Both the position numbers and the translations under genes were made by a program. DNA of 64,000 nt from Linderina pennispora (Eukaryota > Kickxellomycota > Kickxellomycetes > Kickxellales > Kickxellaceae), in the NCBI RefSeq assembly GCF_002104995.1, contig NW_024468266.1, positions 62,001 through 126,000 on the forward strand, written 5' to 3'. Below are positions 12,301 through 22,879 of the stretch, piece by piece. The notes under the pieces are model-generated. The model ran no database searches and was not told where the DNA came from. It saw only the letters and a list, made by a program, of their open reading frames with translations. Each line of letters begins with the position of its first letter. Position 1 is the stretch's first letter.

Positions 12301-13321
12301 TGCGGAGCACGCTGGAGAACAAGGCCAAGGCTTCGTTGACCCAGTTGGCAGAGACACTGCAGCACGACATGCACGCAGAGACTGACTTTACTACGCCTAA
12401 AAACCTACGCAGGTGTGCGCTGTTGCGGCTTATATATTTCCAGTGGCAGTCGCTGAACAAGCTCGGCACAAAGAGCCAGTCGATGTATCGTGATTACGAG
12501 AACAGACTGCGCGAAATAGAGGCTCTGCCGACGGAAAAGGAGCAGGAGGCCGAGTGGCAAAGCATTTTGCGCGAGGAACAGGACCGCCGTCTGGCACTGA
12601 TACGCGAAAGCAGTCGTATCGGCATTCCAGTGGTCTTGACAGAGCAGCCGCAGCCCCAGCAGTCTGTTCTTGGACCTGTGGTGAAAAGTGATCCGCCGCT
12701 TTCCACAGCAGCCGCACCCGCAGCAGCAGCAGCACAACAACAACATCACCACCGCCACCACCAGCATACCTGGGGCAGCGGACAGGCCTGCTGCTTCGTC
12801 GGCCCAGCCCTCGCAGTCTTCCAAATCACCAATGGACCTTCCCCGACGCCAGTCATTGGATTGGCAGCCTGTATCATCAGTACAGTTTGCATCGCCTCCA
12901 CAACAGCAGCAGCAGCAGCAACAACAACAACAACATCACATCCCAAATCCCACATCCCCATCATCGCCAGCAACAGCAGCAGCATCCATCAGGCCTTCAT
13001 CCGCGGTATTACGCTGGTGTACCACCGTCTGCGCAACCCTCGCGCATACTGCCACCACCCTCTCAGGTGTACCATCGAACACCGACGCCTATGCAGCAGC
13101 GGCCACATGGCACCCACGAACATGAGGCGCAGCGGGATGACGACAGCGAGATGTCTGTTAATCTGTCACCGGAAGCCCTAATGGGCCCACATGAACACCT
13201 AGAGCAAATAGTGTATGCCACCGGACAGAGAGGTGCGACAAACACAGCAACCAACAAAAGCAGCTACCGCCGGGCACACAAGGTGATGCATATACCGCAC
13301 ATCATCACCCGCATACAGTAG
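9336..13321 (+). CDS. Unrecognised Q/P/H-rich low-complexity protein, frame-broken
   Basis: I do not recognise this family. Exon 1 is 9336-9390 and ends at a GTATGT donor. Exon 2 starts at 9861 after TATTTTAG. The join is in phase and gives NPIKRTKSLSKQQQ. From there an open reading continues to the stop at 13321 only if the frame changes near 10030 (inside a CCCCAT repeat), about 10250, 11430, 12225, 12760 and 12990; roughly 1,150 residues result. Segments: basic N-terminus; disordered His/Pro/Ser/Gln-rich stretch; a short coiled-coil-like helix (LDRVQRIEQYCESLMVTQNR) encoded around 10840-10960; poly-Gln runs; a basic patch (RAKRQRTHE); then the one ordered-looking domain, encoded 12110-12620 (LESFYPSDVAMLNMFRAQGD, then SWARSWLRYNRNAVLRSTLE), alpha-helical and rich in Arg, Leu and Glu; then more poly-Gln. 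The make-up suggests a nuclear or RNA-binding regulator, but that is inference. Convergent with the next gene. Confidence 0.6.
10004..10033 (+). repeat. (CCCCAT)n minisatellite inside coding sequence
   Basis: About five units of CCCCAT encode a His-Pro dipeptide run in one frame and Ile-Pro in another. The gene's reading frame changes across this array, so its unit count decides whether the protein is open. Confidence 0.8.
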
Positions 13322-13427
13322 CTTATATTACAACTAGCCACTGACTTTTTATTTATACCTTTTTATTCAAGACCCTGATTTATTACATGGCAAAATACAC
13401 ACTCCATACATTCGGTAGAAACAATCG

Positions 13428-14594
13428 TTAGTTCATAAACACCAGCTCTGGCTCGTCGTTCTCGACGGGCGTATATGGGGGCGGCTCGCAAGGCTCCACA
13501 TCCTGCGCGTACATGGACCGCACTGGTCGAGAATACCGTGCATTGACCGAGGCGTGTGCCTGGTTGATATGTGCTGACGAGCTCGTAGCAGCAACAGCAT
13601 TGCTAGCAGACGTGTCTTTCTCGTTGAGCTGAGGTGCGCTGGGCTCTGGGATATCATCAGGAGGGGATCTCTGGTGCCGCTGGCGCTGTTCTCATGGCCT
13701 CGGCATCCAGAGTGCCCCTAGCTACATATGCTGTTGGTCTGTTGTTCCAGCCACCTCTGCTGCCGGCCCCGGTACCTGCGCCTTGCAGCCCTGCCGCTGC
13801 CGCTCCGCCACCCCGCGTCCATACCACACCTCATGATGTTCCTGCGCACTTAGCGATCCTATCATAGGCATACTAGCCGGGGCCAGACCGCCAGCCGCCA
13901 CCGACATCTCTGCATCATCAATATTTGGCACAGCATCATCAAACAGTGTTAGGGCCGCTGGTTCTGCGGCTTCCTGGCCCGTCACAAAGCCCGAGTCTAC
14001 ACAGAAATGCGGATTGCGCTTCATCCATGAGACCAGCCAGTCAAAGATTCTCTCGCCTACCCACAGGTACGCAGCCAGCAGCGGCGGATGCATCTTCTTC
14101 CGCTTACTCGGATTCCGCTCTACCTCCCTCGCCTGCTCAACCATCTCCTCGACGCACCGAATGCGCGAGTGCATGCGCTTTACGCGCTCCTTAAGGTCTG
14201 CTCGCAGCTGCCTCTCCCATAGCTCGCGGATCATCGGGTCTTCGATATCTGAGCCGAACTTAGCCACGGTTTTCGTTACATGGCGCTCTGCCTCTTCGTT
14301 GATCTGTGCTATGCGCGCATTACACCATGCCAGCCAGCGCTCCCCCGACTGCACGTTGATGGCTGGCCAGCAGAGCTGCCGCCGCAGTGTCAGGCCTGTG
14401 GCACGCCGGATCCCGGCCAGCACCGTCGAGGAGAGCGCTATGATGGCTGTGCCGGCAACTGTGTAGCCAGAGAATATCCCAACCGTCGAGTGATGATAGC
14501 GGAAGCAACCGCCCATGCCGCTGCCCTGGTGGCTGCTGCCGTGTCGCGGCCGCCATATGCTCATGACTAATAGTAAAATACCGCCAAGTCCCAT
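13428..14594 (-). CDS. Putative membrane protein with C-terminal PPPYTP motif
   Basis: Not a family I recognise. The start ATG at 14594 opens MGLGGILLLVMSIW, a short hydrophobic start, followed by a likely TM segment (FSGYTVAGTAIIALSSTVLA). Next is a charged, helical middle (NEEAERHVTKTVAKFGSDIE) and an amphipathic stretch (LLAAYLWVGERIFDWLVSWM). The continuous frame stops near 13722. After one or two single-base frame changes near 13640-13720 the reading stays open to a TAA at 13428, adding a disordered tail that ends PPPYTPVENDEPELVFMN. PPxY-like motifs recruit WW-domain ligases such as Rsp5 in fungi, so an endomembrane cargo or adaptor role is possible (inference). It overlaps nothing and converges on the plus-strand gene ending at 13321. 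It may be distantly related to the TM protein at 24461: both have a TM near a TG-x-x-LR motif and a tail with a Y-T-P core. Confidence 0.55.
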
Positions 14595-14642
14595 TTTCGT
14601 GCCTGAAGAAACTTAAAGCATGAAATGTGTTAAGGAGTAATG

Positions 14643-14676
<34 letters not shown>

Positions 14677-15916
14677 ATTCAGAAGGTATAAAGGCTAAAA
14701 AAAAGGTTGAAATGGGCGTGTCGACTTGTGTTTCGAGACTACTAGTTTCGGGACAATGGTGGCATGGTGCTTGGCGTAATGTCGTTTTTCCGCTCTAAGG
14801 CACGTTGGTGATTTATTGATGAGATTATATGATTTAGGGTTTAGAGCTGGTAGAAACTCGGCACAACCTGCAGTGGCACAGCTCTGAGAGCCGCCTGCCA
14901 GCCGCACACTTTGAGTGATTGGCAGCCAAGGACTATTTCGCCACCCTCATAACACTGAGGTTTATGAGACATGCAATTTCTGCCCAGCGCACAATATCGC
15001 TTGCTATGTATATCTCATCTGCATGTTTCGAATGAGCGCTAATATACACAGCACAGCTCGTCTTCAAGCTGCCCTAGATTACCCGCCATATAGCTCTGCA
15101 CAGAATGGCTGGCGTCTCGTGGGAGCCAGATATATCCCTGCTCCATGAGCCACCAATGACCAGACTGCGCATCGACTGGCAGAGGCCATTGAAGTGCAAG
15201 TGTGCTCAAAAGCCACTAGACATTCCTCCTCGGTATCCCATGAATCGGTCTGCTTTTAGCAATAATAGTCAGCATGTACAATGGGCAAACAGAGACCTCC
15301 GTGTTTCTCCACAGAACACGACTGGAATAATACCAGCAATATCTGTATACATGATATACAGCATGAAAACAAAGTGCGGACAAACGCCGATCCAGGCTCC
15401 TTCCCTTTGCTCCCTCAGGCAGGCATCTATTTATTTCTTCGCCTCTCGTAATTCGCCATTCCTTGGGTATCTTGCACTGGGATTCCATAAAAGCACAGTT
15501 GCATACGGTGGCATAATACAGCACGGAGTTGGTGAGTTTGGAATGAGTCTATGGAAGGTGGTTTGTGCGTTGTCTCTCCTTTCTTGGCACACAAGCACCA
15601 GAGAGTGTGGCGGAGGCGGCTTCAGTGAACATGCCCTGTGCTGAGGCAGGGTGGCCAATGTTTCTTGGCAGGAAAGCAATGGCTGAGCAAAGAGGCGAGC
15701 AAAGCAAAATACTGGCATTCGAATGGATTATTCCATATAATCCCGGACATCCCTGGGGTCTCACTGCAAACAGTACGGTGCCATCCCCACCTGCAACAAT
15801 TTGCATTCCACTCTAGCTTTTCTCTATCCAGATATTCGATCTAGCATTCCCTCATTCCCCACATACTATATCCAGACCGTCATCAGCTACATCTGCAAAG
15901 CCCAAGGAATATAAAA
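14595..15916. other. Intergenic region, no gene supported
   Basis: About 1.3 kb between the membrane protein start and the MFS start. It contains a perfect GT dinucleotide array near its left end and AT-rich DNA beyond. Open frames between 15100 and 15820 on both strands are unrelated to anything I know and lack codon bias. An AATATAAAAATG sequence overlaps the MFS start region at 15909-15919. Confidence 0.5.
14646..14673 (+). repeat. (GT)14 microsatellite
   Basis: Perfect GT dinucleotide array of about 28 bp immediately upstream (on the minus strand sense) of the PPPYTP membrane gene. Confidence 0.95.
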
Positions 15917-17954
15917 ATGCCAAAAGACACCATTGGCGATGGCCACTCTGGCAAAAATAAGCCGTATATTCCGCACGACAACCCTGTCTTGCCCGCACCT
16001 CCCATGTGCCCAGTCGCCATCCGGCACTCGATGTCTGACCTAACGCTCGAATCGACATTCCGCATGGAGCAGCAGTCCAGCTGTCTGTTTAGCCAGGGTG
16101 CCAAGGCTGAAAGCATCGGGGGCCAGCCCGAGTCCAACGTGGTCGTTGCGACGCTCAAATTCCTGAACATCACCATGACACAGTGGTTAGTCAGTTGGGA
16201 TACTATATCGTGGGTGCTCATTGGTCCTCATTTGGCGCGCCGCGGTATGGACCTCGAAGTGCTCTCGCTTCTGGCGCCCGCATACTATCTGGTATCGCTA
16301 CTGGCCCCCCTCTACCTGTCGCTAAAGAGCCGTGTGCGTCCGTGCTCACGCGAGCGGCGTGCGCTGTGGCTCGACAGTGATGACACAGACCAATCTAGCA
16401 TGCGCCAAATAATCCGGGATGTTTCTGGATTTCGGGTCGTCGACAATGGTTGTTGTTGTCGCGCTGTTTACTGTGGCTGGGTCTGCGGTGCCTGTGCTCA
16501 GCGACCATTGGTCGGCAATTGTCGGCGGCCGGGTTGTTGCTGGAAGCTGCGCTGGCAATCTGGGAAACATCGCAGCCACCTGGCCGCTGGTCGCTGTCGA
16601 ACAGCGACCTGGGCATACCGCGCTTCATCCGGGCTATCGATGCCCTAGCGGTGGCAAAGTATCGCGTGCTGCGTATTCCGCCACTATTTGATGATTTCGG
16701 CTGGATGCACGGGATAATGATGGCCAGCTCCGTGTCTGATGTGCGGTGCGATCCTGCATGCTAGCCAATTGGAAGGCATGTCTGCTCGTCACCATTGCGT
16801 GGGGTGGGCTGCTGCTGGTTGCCAATCTTTTGGTCATGGCACCTGGTGTCTGGCAGTGGCTAACAGAGTACGTAATTGGTGCTGCGTCGTGCATCCACGG
16901 TGGTTCTCCCGGCCGCACGCAAAGGTGTTCATGCACAGCATGCAGGCGGGCGGAGAAAGCTGATGCCACTAATATGCCCTGGCATGGACTGTTTGGGCTG
17001 CGTGAGCTCGACTACTTGGGGGCAGGCATAGCGATCGTTGCCGGTGGTTCTTCTATGGGCGGGTGTGTTCCTGGGATCAGGCGCACGTTACCCATGGACC
17101 TCGCCAATCGTACTGATTCTCTTGATTTCGTCTGGCTTGTTGCTGATTTCATTTGTCCTTTGTCGAGCGGTACTCTGCGTGTCGGCCAATAATCGTACAC
17201 CGCTGGTTGCGGATCCGCAATGTCACTTTGAGCTTTGTCTGCCTGCTGCTCGTGGGCACGGCACACGCCACACATCTGTTCTACCTGCCGCTGTACTTTG
17301 TGTACGTCAAAGGAGATCGGCAGATGCACTTGGCGCTGCGCCTGTTTGCCTTATCTGCTTGGGTGGATTCCAGCTGGGCTGATTGTGGACTGGGCTACGC
17401 CGCGCTACGACACTTACCGAGTGTTTGTGTGGGTGGGCACTGGGCTTTTGTGCGCTGGTGCTGGACTGCTGGCTCAACTGACCGCGTATTCGCATATCGA
17501 CGTGCAGATCGCATACCTGGTAATTAATGGCATTGGGATGTGCCTGGCAATCCGTGGGCTCCTGTTCACTGTCAACTCGGCGCGGTTTGTCCATGACAGC
17601 ATGCCTGCCGCCTTGCATCTGATGCGATACCTGACCCGCTTGGGCCATATCATCGGTGTTGGAATCATCAACTGTGTGGTAATCAGCCACGGGCACAGCC
17701 TGTGGAAGCAGTACGGGCACAACGACGGATGGAACATGTCAGATATCACAATAGTGGCGAGTATGCAGATGAAGGAGTCTAATGGCGGAGTCACGTTTGG
17801 TAACATATATGATGCCAAAGAGTTCATGTTCTTCAACGAGGTTTTTTGCAGGGCGTTTGCAGTGGCATTCTACATGCTCATTCCGGCAGCTGGTCCTCTC
17901 GTTTGTTTTATCGCTGATTCATTCGGCATCTTCCGCGGCCAATATGAAAGATGA
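15917..17954 (+). CDS. DHA2-like major facilitator transporter, frame-broken
   Basis: Multi-pass transporter resembling the 14-TM drug:proton antiporter (DHA2) branch of the MFS; substrate unknown. The ATG at 15917 begins a hydrophilic N-terminus of about 80 residues. Hydrophobic segments then appear in successive frames: SWVLIGPHLARR and YLVSLLAPLYLSL (frame 1), MVVVVALFTVAGSAVPVLSD (after ~16415), then CLLVTIAWGGLLLVANLLVM, VLLWAGVFLGSGARYPW, SPIVLILLISSGLLLISFVL, THLFYLPLYFVYVKGDRQMH and VFVWVGTGLLCAGAGLLAQL, ending in a continuous frame to 17954. The FYLPLYFVYVKG segment matches the DHA2 pattern FLPLYFQ-x-VKG. At least five frame changes occur between 16410 and 17380. All expected parts are present in order, so sequence error is as likely as decay. 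The total of about 670 codons suits the family. Confidence 0.65.
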
Positions 17955-18330
17955 TATTTGTCGATAGAGGTAGCTGCTACAATCATTAAATAATTATGCA
18001 TAATGGCAGGTAAATGGTGGTTTGAGGAACGTCAATTTTATGTGCATGGTGGTACACTCCTACATTGCTGAAGTTAATGGACAATCTTGGCCTCAATAAT
18101 GCAGTGCTGGACTAAACGTGCGGGTATGCAAATATGCCAGCGCTTGTGTACACTGGCTATGCTTGGGATGCGACGACGCAGCCTTCGCCGGCTCCGTGGT
18201 ATAAATAAGCGTAATCTTCCGTCCGACCCAACTCTGAGTTTGCGCGCACATTCACCGTGAATTTATAAACTAGTCTAAGAGCGATTCACTTTATGTCGCG
18301 GCAGACAGAGCAGGCAAGTACCCATTATAC
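17955..18330. other. Intergenic, with TATA box of the aquaporin pseudogene
   Basis: AT-rich 3' flank of the MFS gene followed by a clear TATA box at 18200. No coding signal seen. Confidence 0.55.
18200..18208 (+). promoter_or_regulatory. TATA box upstream of aquaporin pseudogene
   Basis: TATAAATAA lies about 130 bp before the first sequence matching the aquaporin. The intact-like copy has a matching TATAAAATA at 20649, so the promoter may have been duplicated with the gene. Confidence 0.5.
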
Positions 18331-18334
18331 ACAA

Positions 18335-18620
18335 TGGAGTGGCAGTCCTGCCAGTCGATTACGAGGACCAGGTAGGGATCCGCCGTAGACCTACAACTAC
18401 TCTGGACCTCAGCAACGCTGCCTCTGACTGGCTCATCCATTTCGTTCGGCTTTGGCACCAGCTTTAGCTCTGGGTATGTACCTGTCGGCATCGATTTCCG
18501 GTGGGCACCTGAACCCAGCCATCACCCTGGTCAATGCGCTGCTTGGAAAAGCTTCCCTTGGCGCAAAGTACCTGGATACAGTGCTCCACACAGCTGCTGG
18601 CCGTGTGACGAATAGCCAGT
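18335..18620 (+). pseudogene. Truncated aquaporin copy A
   Basis: Near-identical in blocks to the aquaporin at 20.8-21.7 kb. It keeps the CCTGCCAGTCGATTACGA block, the sequence encoding SFGFGT, and the first NPA box region (SASISGGHLNPAITLVNA), then stops matching near 18612. About 105 bp between the N-terminal block and the second TM are deleted, and everything after the first NPA half is missing. It also carries the same one-base frame break before the NPA box as copy B (18471; compare 21111). Beyond 18620 the sequence changes abruptly to an unrelated decayed minus-strand gene. A pore cannot form from this remnant. Confidence 0.85.
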
Positions 18621-18624
18621 TCAG

Positions 18625-19432
18625 CAATCTCGCCATCGCTATAATATCTCAATTTAATATGCATGTGCCTGACATTGGGTGCCAGTCTGCTTGTCCAAAT
18701 CAGCACACCAAATTTCGTTTCTAAGGGCAACCAGGTACTGGACTGATAGCGCAGAGCCCAGCAACGCCAACAGCGTAGTGGTATTTAAGCCTCTCCTTTG
18801 GTTAGCCTGTTATTGTTGTCATCAGAATATATCCACTGAAGCAATGTTCTGGCATCGCCTTCCTCATTGGCTCGCCAATACGACTGATGTTCAAAGCAAA
18901 AGCTTGTTTTTCCAGGCCAGTATGTTACTGTGGGTCAGTCGTGGGCCGAAAAGCTCTGAGTATATTGGGTTGATAGCGAAACTCGCGAGAGGCTGGCACG
19001 GAGTGTGATAGTGTGGACTTTCCTGAGCCTGCCCTTTCACTGGACGAACAATGAATCAGCTGCTGAGTACACGGCTTGTGTCGGCAATATCCTTGATGGA
19101 AAAAGCAAGCAGCAGATGGAGGACATGCCACTCGAGCCCGAACTTGATGGTTTTCTCAAAGAGCTACATGTACTGAGAAATCAATCCGGATTGCCTGGAG
19201 TTTAGCAGATCGATGCATGTACCTGGCGGATTCGCTTACAAACACACCGACAGCATATCTCTACTCTAGGCAAATGCCCATCAGGGGATACGGAGAATGC
19301 AGCACAGAAAGTGAGCGGAATGTGGTCCAAAGTCTTGGGAGCACTCTGCCATCTCCCGAACCATTTACGATACGATACTTTCGATGATATGCAGTGGTAG
19401 ATTATCCATAGCGATGCTTCATACTTCAACGC
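18625..19432 (-). pseudogene. Decayed gene, copy 1 of a locally duplicated family (F-box/LRR-like?)
   Basis: Minus-strand fragments match, in the same order, those at 22.9-24.1 kb. Examples: HMHIKLRYYSDGEIAELAIR here against YMHVGMGMYSNSEIAGLAVC there, and at the 5' side KTLDHIPLTFCAAFSVSPDG against TTLDSLTVLRFLYPLMVLAV. DNA identity is also visible (GTCTTGGGAGCAC, GGATACGGAGAATGCAGCAC). The reading is interrupted by stops and frame changes throughout. The layout (N-terminal helical part, then repeats of the type x-x-L-x-V/L) resembles large F-box/LRR-like families of Kickxellales as I remember them; I cannot confirm that here. Confidence 0.55.
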
Positions 19433-19449
19433 GTTGGAGAAGGAATGGA

Positions 19450-20640
19450 AGGGAAGCGAGGTGAGAACGGATCATTTCGCTGCGTACCGCTCATGCTATC
19501 TCAAGTACAGCTGCAGCAGGGGCATCGATTGTGGCTTACACCACGTAGATTGCAGCTGTGATACATAACACTCTCTACGCTCATAGCTGATGATGACTGA
19601 CTCCTCTATGTAGAGCTGGTAGGGCTACCATATGCTACAGGGCCGGAGCGCATCAAGTCAATCTCCACACAAGGATCGATAATGGCCTGTCCTGGAATGC
19701 AATAAGAGAAGATCGATGTACTTTAAGCCTACAAGGCGAAGCTTATGCAGCTGAATGCTAGAACAGTACAGTCACATAGTTAAGTGTATATTGGATAATA
19801 TCAGCGCCGCTTGCCTCTTTGTGGATGTATTGGCTATGCAAAAAGGGAGGCAGGTTGAGCAAACTTGGAATTCTACGAAGAGAAAGCCTATTTATATTCA
19901 ACACTCGTTTACCAATGACGCCAATAAACAATTGAAGACCGATGAAATGTATTTCCGAGATGCTAACCAAGGACAGCATGTCTCCCAGCCATATGTAAAT
20001 ATAGACAAATCATTATTGAGGAGGATAAGGGGGAGGCGGCTAATCGCTGTGGAGTCTAAATACATAAATGTGCTTGGCTTGGCCATTGTGGCGTCGATGT
20101 ATAGTTGCCGCATCAGGAGGTCATCAAACCACATATGTTTTGAGATCGCCACCCATCGCAGATCTTTAAGGCAGCAGGCAGTTTATTAATTAAACTAGTA
20201 CTCGGAAAGGTGTAGTGGATTCTTTTTGTTCGCTATATCCGCTTAGGTTACGGTGGCACAGCAAAAATACTCTACCGGATATAAGGCGGCTTGAGGAGCT
20301 AGGGTTTCCATTATTGGTAGTATACTCCTTGAACTCCGAAGCTGATGAGCGATCTTGGTCCCTATAATGGAAATAGCGCCGGGGCAAATGGCAGGCCTTG
20401 GGGATTACTGATGCCTCGTAGTCACTATGGGGCAAGCAGGCGGGCATTGCTTCTACTAGATTTGGGTTGCTGTCCTATTACCCAGGGTGCTTCACAGTCG
20501 CCCCGGCTAAGCGGAGGTGCACAAATATAGAAGGTGTCCCCCCGCATCTAGGCATTCCCGGCCGGAAAACAAAGATGTAATGTACAGTTTGCAGCTGTGA
20601 TGTGCGCTCTAGATGTGACGAGAGAGGGAGATTATCGCCG
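19450..20640. other. Intergenic, possible further remnants
   Basis: About 1.2 kb with no open gene. The minus strand near 20290-20420 (YRDQDRSSASE) weakly recalls a segment of the decayed family at 23.4-23.5 kb, hinting at a third, smaller remnant. The rest is AT-rich with nothing recognisable. Confidence 0.35.
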
Positions 20641-20648
20641 ACACCTGG

Positions 20649-20656
20649 TATAAAAT
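20649..20656 (+). promoter_or_regulatory. TATA box of the aquaporin gene
   Basis: TATAAAAT sits 165 bp upstream of the likely ATG at 20814. Confidence 0.55.
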
Positions 20657-20813
20657 AGTATGAGCTTCTACTGATCCCAGCTCTGAGCATGACAGCATCT
20701 CTTGAAATCGTATCCCCTATTGCAAATCCGGCATAATAACCCCCTGTACTTCTATTCTTACTTTCGCCCAGGCCTATTCTCACACTGCAGTCTACGCTAG
20801 TACAACGACGCCT

Positions 20814-21728
20814 ATGGCCCATGTTTCAGCATACCTGAGCAAGCAAGTTTCCATAAACACTATGACGAGACTGTCCTGCCAGTCGATTACGACCAGAAGG
20901 TAGAGTTCGCCGTAGAGCCACCGAGAGTGGGAGAGCGCATGCCTCTCTTCAACCTCCGCTGGGCATACCGCGAATACACTGCCGAGTTCTGGGGCACCTT
21001 CATACTTGCGTTCTTGGGAAAAAGCGCCGTAGCCACAGCTACTTTGAACGTCAGCAACGCTGCCTCTGGCTGGCTCATCATTTCGTTCGGCTTTGGCACC
21101 GGCTTTAGCTTTGGGTATGTACCTGTCGGCATCGATTTCCGGTGGGCACCTGAACCCTGCCATCACCCTGGTCAATGCACTGTTTGGCAAAGTTCCCTGG
21201 CGCAAAGTACCTGGATACATGTTCTCACAGCTGCTGGGCGCATTTGTAGCAACTGCTACCATGTACGGTGTATTCAAGTCCCAACTAGATATGTTTGATG
21301 GTGGCAAGCGGCGATTCCAGGGCCCGACTGGTACTAGTGGTATCTTTGCAACATACGCACATCCCGAAGACAGCAAGTTCTTCTCTGCATTCTCTGAAAT
21401 TGTCAACACAGGGCTTCTGGTCGCTGGTATTTATGCGGTCTGTGATGAGCGCGGAACACCAGCCACTGGCTTCATGCCCATGGCGGCTGGCGTGGCGATT
21501 TTTGCTGTTGCCTGTTGTGCAGGCTGGGCCAATGGTAGTTCAATGAACCCAGCGTGTGATTTCGGACCACGCATATTCTCGACCATCCTGTACGGAAAAG
21601 CGCCGTTCACTGCCGGTGGCCACTATTTCTGGGTGCCACTGTTCATGCCGTTTGTTGGTGCAGCCTGCGGCGTGACATTTTACGAGTTCTTTATCCTCAA
21701 CGAGCCGGTCAAGAAGAGGTGGAGCTAG
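20814..21728 (+). CDS. Aquaporin/aquaglyceroporin (MIP family), copy B, two frame breaks
   Basis: MIP channels conduct water and/or glycerol across the plasma or vacuolar membrane. The first ATG at 20814 reads MAHVSAYLSKQV, then a frame change near 20850 leads into ETVLPVDYDQKVEF and REYTAEFWGTFILAFLGKSA (TM1). SGWLIISFGFGTGFSFG (TM2) is followed by one extra base near 21111. The next frame gives the first NPA box in ISGGHLNPAITLVNALFGKV and continues open to the TAG at 21726-21728. The second box reads GSSMNPACDFGPRIF: NPA with a downstream D-x-GPR, the glycerol-facilitator-like signature. About 300 residues in all, normal for the family. The same frame break occurs in the truncated copy A. 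Either a shared real mutation, a gene-conversion product, or an artefact; the protein is otherwise complete. Confidence 0.85.
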
Positions 21729-22385
21729 TGAGTGCTTCATAATTCTATCTGTCGAGCACTCAGATAGCTGTATCATGTAAAACACTGTGCTTTTCTGACG
21801 ACCAATGAGCCGCGCTTGGTCTCAGGAAGTGCAATTCCTTAGGGTGCTGTTATCAGTTGTCATGTGAGGGGCATATCGGCCACCACCTGGCGAGTGTGCA
21901 AAGGACTACACACATCACTTTCTATTATTACTTTTCTATAGATTTCAATATATAGCGTGCCGACTGGTTACTTAGATAAAACACATGCGGACATGAATCC
22001 TACCACAACTATAATTTGAAAATACAGCGCCATAGCTACACAATCCATTGGCTATCAACATCAATTATTGCAATCTCCATGGTTCTAATTCAGCCTTGTT
22101 CGTCGCTGTCGAAGCACCCGCGTTATTTGGGTCTCGTCATGTGGTGCCAGAATTTCATAGTTGCACCCACATATCCCAGAGAATCCTGGTTCTCATGACG
22201 GATTTGAACATACTTGGCAGCAGTGAGATATGATGCGCTTCACGCGAATATGAAGGAAAGTTACTAATCTCAATGCACAGAGTCTTAGGTCTTGAGGGTC
22301 CAGCACCACCTGCTTTTGCTGGAACCTCTTGACATCGCCATCAGTAACGAAACCTTGCTTGTTAATGTTACTGGTGTCTTTTAGG
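21729..22385. other. Intergenic, no gene seen
   Basis: About 650 bp of AT-rich flank between the aquaporin stop and the dispersed repeat. Short open frames only. Confidence 0.5.
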
Positions 22386-22758
22386 TACTAGAATTGCTCT
22401 GCTCGCGATGCGAGCTCGGCTGCTAGTCAGCATGGGTTGACACGTCGATACAAGCATCACGGCGAACCGGTCATTTGAACGTGTCGGATAGTTGTTGGTG
22501 CCATGGCCCGCTTACATGACTCGCTTGTACGGCGGAGAAGGCCAGGACACTTTACAGTTGGGTTCTTGCTCTCTCTGATAGGGCCGCGGGTTGGGAATGT
22601 CAACCTGGGGAATGAGTGGTTATCGAATATATGAAAAAAACTTCTCAAAGTGACTGAGGGGAAGAAGGAAGGCTGGTAGTCTGTCTGGGCCTTTGTACAT
22701 ATGCGTTTCGACCTTGTCAATGGTGGTGCAGGGGGACTCCAGACCCCGAATGTCAACA
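22386..22758 (-). repeat. Dispersed repeat, copy 1 (373 bp, internally deleted)
   Basis: Read on the minus strand it matches 62572-63196 almost base for base from TGTTGACATT at one end to GAGCAATTCTAGTA at the other. It lacks about 250 bp that copy 2 keeps; the join at 22500 has a GCA microhomology. Ends begin with TG on one side, as retroelement LTRs do, but the other end is not CA, so the class is unresolved. An open frame inside (22457-22765, minus) partly matches one inside copy 2 (APTTIRHVQMTGSP). Confidence 0.85.
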
Positions 22759-22879
22759 GGCTCAACTCCCTTAAAGTCCCCGCACATACAAAGGGTGGTC
22801 ATTGTACTGTCAGACAGTAATGTATCTGCTAAATAAATGCCTTGTTTGAGGGCTGGGCTGAGTGACTATACATGCCTGG

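Noticed and set aside
9140-14673. CRISPR array.
   Set aside because: The repeats here are simple-sequence arrays (CAG, CCCCAT, GT) without spaced unique spacers, in a eukaryotic genome.
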